Source: Anastrepha obliqua (lineage: Eukaryota > Arthropoda > Insecta > Diptera > Tephritidae). Taken from it: a stretch of 64,000 nucleotides of DNA. Below the pieces are notes generated by a model. It had not been told where the DNA came from. It made no database searches and worked only from the letters and a program-made list of their open reading frames with translations. Position 1 is the first letter of the stretch; each line of letters opens with the position of its first letter. This document shows positions 55,200 through 64,000 of this stretch, one piece after another. The stretch is from NCBI RefSeq assembly GCF_027943255.1, contig NC_072893.1, positions 90,217,784-90,281,783 of the forward strand. Direction: 5' to 3'. Position numbers and translations under genes: made by a program.

Positions 55200-57640
55200 A
55201 TATACTGGCTCCGTGATATATATGTACTTAAGGAATCTTTCATTTTCAGCTTGCTTCGAGAATCAGAAACCAGCGCTACCCCTTTGGCGGGGAAAATGCG
55301 GCATCAAAAGAGTTTTAATGCGTTACTGGGATCAAAGAATAAAAGCAGTGGACTTATAGAGTAGTACTTTAGTCATTACGGCAGCATGTTATTGGCGACG
55401 GTGGATACTTGGTATACAAATTAAACAAAAATAATAAAATAAATAATATTCACCTGTTAGTAAGTAATGCATAAATTCAAGCGTTTGTCTATTTTTAAGC
55501 ACTTTTTGAATGTATTGTACCTTCATAAGGTCTTCGGATTTAAAGTTTAAAGCAAGTCGTTTAATTGGATTTAGTTTCAAGTGTTATGTAATTCCTGTGA
55601 GATCGAGCATATCGAGCATATCGAGTTTTTCCGAGTATTGATTGATTTAATTATTTTGACTATTTTAGCATTTTGTGTTAAGTTTTACAATTGACTTGAC
55701 TGAAATGCTAAAGAAATGCATTTAATGCACAATTATTTGTTTTTCACAAATTGATTGAAGGATACTTTAAGTTTTTTATCATACCCACACTGCTTGCTTT
55801 CAGGGTATCTAGGGCATCTAGAGCTCCACCACAATTCACTGCAGGGTTAATGTAAACACACACATCCACAGACAGGCATTCAAAAGTTTAAAAGCATTAA
55901 TCAGAGCGGCCACCATGAAATTAATGCCCTTGCTCATGCTCGTCTACAATCCTCTTTCGTCCACATAACTACATATATGTATATGTAAACTCGTACGAGT
56001 AAACGCGGAGTAACAAATATCGTTTTATCATAACAGCGCGCTGAGTTGAAAAATAGGAAAACTTACATTTTGCATTACTGAAAGCGCATATCACTCATCC
56101 TGCGCACACAAACAAACGCGATATGTAAAACGTTTGCATAAAATTATAATTATATGTATGTAGGTATATAAATATAGTCTGGAATTCACCGAATGTGTGG
56201 CGCTGTTGTCACATTAAATTCGTTTGAAATTCCCTCTGCTGCTTCTTTTAGTGCAGCTGAAGAGATATTATTATTCCGCCTTTTTGTTGTGGCTGCTGCT
56301 TGTAGGCATTTCAAGGCATATATGACACCACCGCAGACAGACATGTAGACTGATAGTCGTACATACGTGCATATAATACAATAAAACAGTTACACCACTC
56401 ACCACAGCTCAACTCCTTCACTGCTGTGTGGCATAAAAGGTTTCGTTGCCAACGACTATTGGTACAGTATCCACCGCCTTGGCAAAAAAAGTGCACTTCT
56501 TCACTTTTATATCGCACTCGTCGTGTTATGGCGCATAAACGGATTTATGAAATTAAATTTTAATTTCATATGTTCGCCCTAAAGTAGTTTTGTGGAAAGT
56601 TTACATGGAAAGTTTACATGGAAAGTTTGCCGCTTTATGCGCGCTGGATTATCAGTAGTATACCATAAAGAGAAAGAGATAGAGGGATAGAGAGTGGAGA
56701 AATGTGCGTGGGTTGTTATTTGTCATGTAAAATGCTAAATGTGATATGTGCCGTTTGTGAATGTTGAAAAAATTTGGGATTTGTTGAAGTGACAACTATT
56801 TTAATTGCTGGCATTTTTCATGGAGAAAATAAAAAGCTCAGGAGGCGGTCATATGTTGATGCACAGGCAAACAATAGAAACTCCATGCAAGAAGGCAGCA
56901 TGCTAGGGTGATGAACGCTGAGAATAGTCAAAGAATGAAATGGGGATCAGGGAGTAAAATGAAGTTATTGAAGTGCATGCTAGATGTTTTAGATTTAGTT
57001 TAAATTTTATCGAAGTGTAGAATTAAAGTTGTTCGGAGAAAATTTAAAACGCATAATTCAGAAGAGAATTAATCGCACATACAGCCCGGGAAAAAATGTA
57101 ATTAGCACCTCAACATTTTGGCCAGTTTTGACTATTTTACTTTTTTTCTTAATAATGATTTTTTATTTTCATTTAGAATTCATTGTATAACAAGAAACCA
57201 TGTTAATCCAAGTTTCAAACTTTATAAAAAAATTAAAAAAATTGGACAAATTTCCTAAAAAACTTCCTTAGTCGTAGTTAGATTTAGAATCCTTTTATTT
57301 TTAATATAATCCATAATTTTATATTGTCCATATAAGTTTAGTATAATTTGTTTGAATTTGTTGAAAGCTACAGATTTTTTTATAATAAATCTAGGACTTT
57401 TTTTTTGATATGACGAAAATTCGAGATACCATCAGGAAAAAATTATCACACATTAACGAAAGTTTTGAGAACTTCCATTTCGTTATACTAAAATTTATTG
57501 AGCTATAAACCAATTTTTCTAGGCTGATTCAAAGTTTTGAATTTTTTATAGAAGTTTGTCAATTTTATAAATCTTCTAAGTTCGAAGAGCAAAGATTAAT
57601 GTTGTTTTTATTATAAAATTAACTTTACTTCTAAAAAAAA
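55200..57640. other. non-coding with small tandem repeats
   Basis: Contains ATCGAGCATATCGAGCATAT near 55600-55625 and three copies of a 14-bp TGGAAAGTTTACA unit near 56595-56632. The minus-strand ORF at 56311-56517 has no domain. No gene was found. Confidence 0.4.
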
Positions 57641-57648
57641 ATAATAAT

Positions 57649-57858
57649 TTAATTTAAAAAATCTTCATGTTCCTTACAGAGATATTTTCCACATGAAATT
57701 CTCCCTTTTTTTGAATGTCTTTTTTTCTGGGGCATATGCCCCAAAAGCCTATTATTAAGATTGATCTTCTGTATTAGATAAAAAATTTTATAGCCTGCTA
57801 AATCGCATAAGAAGGCTTTATTGACTTGAGAGTAATTTCTTTCAGAAAAGTTCTCCAT
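57649..57858 (-). pseudogene. possible piggyBac-type Cys-rich C-terminus
   Basis: A 69-codon minus-strand frame ends KKRHSKKGRISCGKYLCKEH. This is like the basic, Cys/His-rich tail of piggyBac-family transposases, in which a 'CP.K..RKT...C..C.K.IC.EH' cross-brace is typical. One expected cysteine pair is degraded (GHMPQKK in place of a C..CP). No catalytic region is recognisable upstream toward 58470. Tentative. Confidence 0.3.
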
Positions 57859-57859
57859 T

Positions 57860-60800
57860 GGACATTTAAGCCAGTAATATCAATAAAAACAAAAAAGAGC
57901 TGGAATAGTAATGAATCATATCGGCTTTTAATAAAGATTTGAAATCCCATTCACCCACATGGACGATAGAATATCTTTAACATTTTCTCTCTTTGAATAT
58001 TTTGTCTCACTCATGCCAGCAGGGCGCGAGGAGATCAACCGATGGATTTTTTTAAAATATTATTATATTACTAACATACATATATGAAAATAGTACAAAT
58101 AGTCTTTGGTTTTTCGGACACATGCGTTGCTCATAAGTTTTTGACTGCTTGAGAACCCCATTTTAACAAAACTCTGCCTGCTTTGAATTGTTTCCATCAT
58201 TTGTAAAGTTTTTATGACAAATTTGATACAGACGCAAATGGTAGTACACAAATTAAAAACTACTTTCGAATCGGAATCGATGAATCTACTGGGCTTAAGT
58301 TTCAAAATTGATTTTATTGAACTTTTGAAAACTACAAAGCACTTCCTCTGGAAAACTTCTGGTTCAACATTATCAGCCAACTTATATCTCTTACTTGTAG
58401 TACCTGCAATCAATGCTATTTTTGATGATACGTTTTCTTTTGATAAGGAAGATCTCTGGTTTAATTGGTAATGAGGTGCAGCTTTCCTAGCCTATACATC
58501 TACCGAGGCTTACAGGTATTTCTATGCATTCTGAAACTCACATATTTATTTATTTTAACAATCTAGACAAAAATTTAAAGAAAAAGAATCCCAATTTGTC
58601 AACTAAAATATTAGCAATCAATATAAATTCAATATTAAACACCTAAGTCTAAATATTTTGCAAAACTAGGTTCAAATAAAGCGAAATCGAAGGACGCTGG
58701 AATTGGATAATAAATTACTCGCAAGTTTTTCCTATAAAAAAAGTAAACATTGCAAAGATTTCTTCTTAATTCTAAATTAATTAGCTTTAACCGAAAATTA
58801 AAGAATAGAACAGCGGACTCAAATCGTAGGGAACGTAATCCTAAACCAGCTTGATTGAAATAAAAAAAACGAATTGAATATTATAATATACACAACACAG
58901 AGGATAAGATGGAAGTAGAAACTCAGATCTAGTGGAACTCTCCTTATCGACTAAAATTGGGAGATGGATTTCGAAAAAAGGAAAAGGTGAGTTTTAAGCA
59001 CACATCTGCTGAAGAAATATGTAAGACGACTATGTATTTCCAAGTACCCTCACTGATACATAAAAATATAAAAAAGTGATAAGGATGGTAAGTTGATGAA
59101 ATAATCGATTTCTGTCTCCATGGTCCTTTTGGATATCTGCCCGATAGAATTTTTGGCTTATAACAGCCAAACCTTAATCTTTCTAACACAATCAAAACAT
59201 TAGTGATTTTCGTCTAAATTCTTAAAAAATTAAAAAAGTTCTTGCTGAAAACCTGCCTAATATTTAATCACTAAAGCAGTTGAAAGCAAGCACCATAGCT
59301 TTGTCGTGCCCCTTAAATTTTCAACAACGATAAATGCAACTTTGAACCGAAACCCGTCAGCAGCAATCCACCTTAAGATGGAGTCACTAATCAGTGGCTT
59401 GAGATATAAAAAATGTCAGCAACTACAACAACAATGGCAACAGTCTGAGCAGAAACAAGCAGCTAACCAATCCTGCAATCGGTAAACTTACCAAACAATA
59501 AAGCAAATGCTGCGGTCGGTGCCATGCAACCTGTTCGTAGCACTTGGTAAACGTCCATTAGCCACAACAGCCAATCACTTGAAAATTGTTGAAAATCTAT
59601 GCAGTAGAATGCAAAATATAGGAGTACAGAGGTGGATCAGAAAATGGGCAATAATGTGACGGTAGACGGTGAGCGTTGGGTAGGGGGGCGGCGGCCGCTG
59701 AGTGAGTGCAACTCAACTTAATTAAATTGAAAAACTCAATTACCCTAATTACGTTTCTGTGCAAATAGCATTTCGAAGTGAAGGGTAAAGAACGATGAAA
59801 TGAAATATATGCACTTAAAAACTGAATAAAAAAATTAACAAAAAAAGAATGAAAACGGAGCAAATACAAACAACAAATAATCATAAAATGAAAACCAACA
59901 AAAACAAAAAAAAACTAATCGAATGAAAGGCGAAGGCGCAAAAGCGAAAAACCATTGAGGCAGCAAAAAACCAAATTAAAAAAAGTATAATTTGCCTTTG
60001 AAAACAGGCAAAAAGTTAAAAAAAGGACAAAACTGAAAAAATGCTTAACTGGCAAAAAAGGTGAAAAGCAAAAGATACACCAAAACCGAGTAGCAACATT
60101 GGCATGTAAAATGGGTAAAATTAAAAGTTTAGCAAACCTAGAAATATAATTAAGAAAAAACGAAAATAACGACAGCAAGAATAGAAAAAAGGCAACAAAA
60201 GAACAAGAAGATTTTTGGGCTTGGAAAAAAGCAAAGCTAAAATTCTAGCAGCGCTTGAAGCAGCAGCAAAAACCATCACATTGGGCTTGCCTATTGCCCA
60301 GCTTCTGCCGCTTTGTACCAACCAACCGCCTCACTCACACCACCCAGCAGCAGTAACAACAACATCACTCAAACACACAACCAAGCCCCCTGAGTTGCTA
60401 TGGAAACAGAGTGAAAGAGCAACAGCCGCAAACAGCGTTGCCAGCGACAACATCAAAACCAGCATTCCCATCAATGTTGACGGCATCATAGTTGCTTTCA
60501 TCAACCATTTTTGTTTTTGCATTTTCACAACACATTATCGATTTTTTATTTTTGCCCAAAAAAAAACAAAAATAAAGGAACACAAAATGTGGCACAAGTG
60601 CGTGTCACACGCAGACTGAAGCCATGCAAAGTGATAGGGAGTAGCGAGTGGATCCAGAAGAGAGGAAGAGAGAAGGAAAAAGAGAGGGTCGCGGGATAAG
60701 GTGGGTAGATACACGCGTGTCTCAGTATGCTTCAGCAACTTTTCGGCTTTTCAAAGCATGGAAAATTTAACACCTCTCAGCAAAACTTATCGAACGGTCG

Positions 60801-62340
60801 AAAAGCAATCCACTTAAATAGCATTTGATGAAAATTACCGGAGATTTTTTGAATTTTTTCTCATTTCGCATTCGCACCACTTAAACAAACAATTGTGCGG
60901 GTACATGTATACAACTTGACAACTTTCCCTTTTTAAAACTTACTTTTATGTATTTTATGTAAATTGTGGTAAAATTTTCTTTTCTGGGTCAATTCGTAAA
61001 TTAATTGAAGATTGAAAGTGCACCGGAGCAGTCAGACAGGCAGCTGTTTAATTTACGCTCCGTTGAAAATGTGGTTCACGCGTGAAGAACACTCAATATT
61101 TGTAATTTGAGGGGAAAAATTCCTTCACCTAAGCGTTTGTCCTCAAAGAGTGATTAATAATTTGAAATTATATTAAAAAATATGTTTTTGGGCTTTGCTG
61201 AAGATTGCGCGACCAGATAATTAATGTGATGGAAAAGTGTCAGTTCCAAACATTTATGATGCACCAAAGCGGCGTTTATAACAAATTGGTCTTAGAAAAA
61301 ATCATTTGTATAAATAAAATGAAGAAACATAAGAGAGAGGGAGGGAGAGAGCACAAGAAAAATGGTTGGTCTGCCATTTGCTTTGCAACTATTTATCATT
61401 GATGATTAGAGGGAGAGTTGGGAGCGTCATCAAATGTTTTCAAAGAGGGAAGTAGCCCAAAAAGTAATAAAACAAATGAAACAAAATTAAGTTGAAAACT
61501 TCTGCAGGTCATGCTAAGAGAGCAAGAAGACCAAACCGTATATGAAATTGGGCTGAGTTTGATGCAGGAGCTTTGAATGTCCTGTCCAGATGCGCAACCA
61601 TGTGTTTTTTCGGAGGGAGCGGGGAGAGGTTTTGTGAAAAATCCGTTGATTATTCTGGAAAAATTAAAAAAAAGCAAAAAAAAGTTTTTAATGAAAACTT
61701 ATTAAATTTATTTATGGCATCTTCCAATTGTAATGTATTTAAATCGGTCTTCCTGTCATATTATTTTTAATTGAATTAGTTGTACTTAGTACGTAAGGTT
61801 CTCTAAAAACATCAATGGAAATAAAGAAAAAAATAATAATAATTTCACCTCGACTAGTTACTCGTTCTTTTCACGAGAAGATAAAAGGTATAAAGATAAA
61901 GTTGCTGCTCTATTGGCATCGGACTTTTTTATGCTTTTTCTCACTTGATTAAGGAAAAATATTTTCCACTTGTGTTTAGGTCATATTTATTTTCAGAGTC
62001 GCCAAAAAACAACTAAAAAAAATTCTTCGAATAAATAAATTGTGTTCTTTGGAAGTAATTTCTAAGAATTTTTTTCTCTCTATAGTAATATTAAATTAAA
62101 ACTTGCTTTGTCAGGAGGATCCCTCGATTCACTTAAGGTAAATTCCACATAAAACGGCCCTATGCAGGAAAAAATTAATTTACTTGTTTTTAGTTAAATT
62201 CAGTCAAATAATGTCTGCCAGAGAATAATATGTATGGGAAAATCAGAAACTATATTTTTGCCTTAAGTTTAATAAGTTTGGCAACACTGTGAACTTCGCC
62301 TATACTGAAAAGTGAGTTTACATTCTTTTTACGATGTGTC
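57860..62340. other. long non-coding stretch
   Basis: About 4.5 kb. The 58063-58471 ORFs (both strands) and the 60215-60619 plus-strand ORF have no recognisable domains. The latter lies in AC-rich simple sequence with AACAACATC and CACCACCCAG runs. The 59.3-60.7 kb part is purine- or AC-biased and free of recognised transposons, and may be host intergenic or untranslated DNA. I see no splice-supported gene. Confidence 0.4.
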
Positions 62341-62400
62341 TTTATTTTACATTACTAATTTTTTATTCGCGTTTTGGCAATTCAGTAATATAAAATACTT

Positions 62401-62415
62401 GGTCACACCCGTCAC
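62401..62415 (+). repeat. GGTCACACCCGTCAC motif, copy 1
   Basis: An exact 15-mer located 27 bp before the ATG of the following ORF. It recurs four times (one shortened) downstream of that gene. Confidence 0.95.
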
Positions 62416-62441
62416 ATAAACGCGAAGTGCTTGTTTTTTTA

Positions 62442-63340
62442 ATGGATTCGAAAACCAGAAAGCGAGAACAAAGGAAAAAACTTAAAAACAATAAAGAAAA
62501 ATATGAACTGCATTTGGCTTTAGAGAGAACAAGAGATAAAAAAAGAAGAGATGCCAAAAAAATTATAATGGATGAAGCGACGTTGGAAGAAAAAAGGAGA
62601 AAAGATAAAGAAAGAAAGCGAAAGAGTAGACAACGCAAAAAGGATGAGCAGAAAGTATCAAGTGTTTTGAATACATCTGAAATTGCTAGCTTCAAATCAC
62701 GTCGTTCATTGAAAAAAACAGTCACCGAAATTGAGAAAATCCTGCCTCGTAGTCCATCGAAAAGAATTGCTGTTATTAAGCAACTCGCTAAAGACGTTCA
62801 CAGTGTTTGGGCATTCTTAAAAATGATTACAAGTGACCTTAAGGAAAAGGTTGATTTGAAAGTTGTACACATTTTTTCAGATGGTTGTGCATTCAAAAAT
62901 AGGTACAACATTTTCAACATATGTCATGCTCCTAAGGATTTTGGGTTAGAAGTGACATGGAATTTTTCGCTACAGGCCATGGTAAAGGCGCAGTAGATGG
63001 TATAGGGGCAACAGTAAAAAGAGCATTATGGACAGCCATTAAAGCTAGAGAATGTATTATGAAAACACCACTGGACTGTTTCAAATATCTTGTTGCAAAA
63101 CACAAATTGAATAAGATCAATGTTTTTTACGCATCAAAAGACGACATCAATCAGAATAGTTCTTTCTTAAACGAAAGATGGGGAAGCGTTAAAATGGTAA
63201 AGAACCTTCAAAAAATGCATGCTTTTAAAAGAGAAGATGCGGTCTCTGTATATGCTTCCTTTTCATATTTATCTGAATTTAAACAAATTTCCTTGAAAAA
63301 TACAGGTCTAGAGTATTGTGATTTAAATAATAGCGAATAA
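62442..63340 (+). pseudogene. SDG/HGKG-type DDE-like transposase relative, frame broken
   Basis: The ATG at 62442 opens a frame to a stop at 62996: a very basic, probably coiled N-terminal half (RDKKRRDAKKII, KRRKDKERKRKSRQRKK), then SRRSLKKTVTEIEKILPRSP and SKRIAVIKQLAKDV. Next comes HSVWAFLKMITSDL and VVHIFSDGCAFKNRYNIFNI. The -1 frame, open from 62957, continues without loss: EFFATGHGKGAVDGIGATVK, then CFKYLVAKHKLNKINVFYAS, ending at 63340. Together, about 300 residues. Repeated metazoan proteins of this type (from memory) carry 'SDG...W.FF..(S/G)HGKG..DG.GG..KR' and behave like domesticated or mobile DDE transposases; the name of the superfamily (possibly Sola-like) is not certain. They are longer, with a Cys- and Asp-bearing middle between the 'SP.K..A...L' and 'SVWAFLK' blocks that is absent here. 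AATAAA at 63387 could serve polyadenylation. Confidence 0.6.
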
Positions 63341-63429
63341 GAAAATGAAATGTTATTTTATGTGTTTTTATTCATAATTGGATTCAATAAAAAGTTTTAG
63401 TTCAGCAAAATTTTTGAACTTTCATACTA

Positions 63430-63464
63430 GGTCACACCCGTCACATAGAGTGGTCACACCCGTC
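63430..63464 (+). repeat. GGTCACACCCGTCAC motif, copies 2 and 3
   Basis: An exact copy at 63430-63444 and a 13-bp copy, GGTCACACCCGTC, at 63452-63464, 22 bp apart. They lie about 90 bp after the second frame's stop codon. Confidence 0.95.
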
Positions 63465-63642
63465 CCTTTTTTTAAGCTTTTTTTTTTTAAGAAAAATATG
63501 ATTTTTTTAGAAAAGTAAGTATGACATACAACCAGAAAGACTTCAAACAATGTGCTCCTCCAACATTTCTATACGCATTCTTTGGGAAATTTTACAAAAC
63601 CTTCAATGAAAGTAAAGTTTTGTTGAAAGCTTAAATATGTAA

Positions 63643-63657
63643 GGTCACACCCGTCAC
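63643..63657 (+). repeat. GGTCACACCCGTCAC motif, copy 4
   Basis: An exact 15-mer, same orientation, 191 bp after copy 3. Like copy 5 it is followed by AAT. Confidence 0.95.
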
Positions 63658-63810
63658 AATCTTCAAATGGCAGCTATGGTCGGAAATGATGCATTTTCAG
63701 TATGTACTTGGTGTCAAACAACTTTAATATTCACATGGCAGGGATTAGTGTCCTTTAATTTAAGTAACAGTTTTAAATTCTAAAATTATAACGAAAAATG
63801 TTACTAACAC

Positions 63811-63825
63811 GGTCACACCCGTCAC
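63811..63825 (+). repeat. GGTCACACCCGTCAC motif, copy 5
   Basis: An exact 15-mer, same orientation, 168 bp after copy 4 and 176 bp from the end of the window. More copies may lie beyond the window. Confidence 0.95.
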
Positions 63826-64000
63826 AATGGAAATGACCTTAAGTAAGATTACAGACAGCTGCTATTTGTTTTATTTAATAATGTGGATGACCACCATTCT
63901 TTACAATTACATCTCATTCTCTTTCTACACCATAGATACAGTTCTAGAAAAATTCCTGTAAAAAGAGAATTAGGTGAAAAGAATTTAAACTTAAACTTAA

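Noticed and set aside
60215..60619. 134-codon open frame on the plus strand
   Set aside because: Lies in AC-rich simple sequence, gives low-complexity His/Thr/Pro runs, and shows no splice or domain support.
62363..62725. 120-codon frame on the minus strand over the basic region
   Set aside because: Antisense shadow of the Lys-rich plus-strand ORF.
62957..62970. Programmed -1 ribosomal frameshift in the transposase-like gene
   Set aside because: The site lacks a classical X-XXY-YYZ heptamer in the zero frame. A lost T is the simpler explanation, although programmed shifting is not excluded.
1..64000. CRISPR array, bacterial operon or phage features
   Set aside because: No regularly spaced identical repeats with unique spacers, no ribosome binding sites and no dense gene packing. 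The sequence is eukaryotic repeat-rich DNA.

Overview
The window is AT-rich, repeat-dense eukaryotic DNA. The mix of mariner and Tc1 relatives, I-group and jockey-type LINEs and a tRNA-derived SINE points to a dipteran insect, most likely a tephritid-like fruit fly. That placement rests on remembered family resemblance, not on a database search. No convincing host protein-coding gene, rRNA gene, stand-alone tRNA gene or CRISPR array was found. Almost everything interpretable is a transposable element, and nearly all of them are broken. || Layout: 1-5.1 kb holds a SINE tail, a reverse-strand jockey-type LINE fragment (3.8-4.8 kb) and an ACTAGT-rich minisatellite. 7.2-13 kb holds a LINE tail, a deleted DD41D element (7630-8571), a mariner with a long ORF but a lost catalytic Asp (9729-10924) and a TIR-bounded decayed mariner (11691-12959). 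15.9-19.9 kb holds a deleted mariner abutting a SINE, a Tc1-like element and a DD41D element. 21.5-27.4 kb holds a SINE, another DD41D element and two LINE fragments. 31-35.8 kb is a nest of SINEs, LINE and copia fragments, two long-inverted-repeat MITEs and a decayed DD41D copy. 36.7-39.9 kb holds a DD41D element, a Tc1/mariner N-terminal scrap and an RTE-like LINE tail. 42.5-55.2 kb holds a composite element containing a second copy of the 16 kb mariner, two SINEs, the third MITE, a maT-like pseudogene, a LINE, a mariner with perfect TIRs and an internal deletion, and another LINE. 55-62 kb is largely featureless non-coding DNA. 62.4-63.8 kb carries a DDE-like 'SDG...HGKG' ORF pair flanked by five copies of the motif GGTCACACCCGTCAC. 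|| The elements interact as parasites and hosts. The SINE shares its last bases with the RTE-like LINE, a possible source of retrotransposition machinery. Several DNA elements keep their terminal inverted repeats and TA target duplications while losing transposase segments, so they could only move through transposase supplied in trans. The most unusual locus is the 62.4-63.8 kb element: a recognisable but rarely annotated transposase-like family, with a one-base frame break, an apparent loss of its central domain and a cluster of iterated 15-bp motifs.
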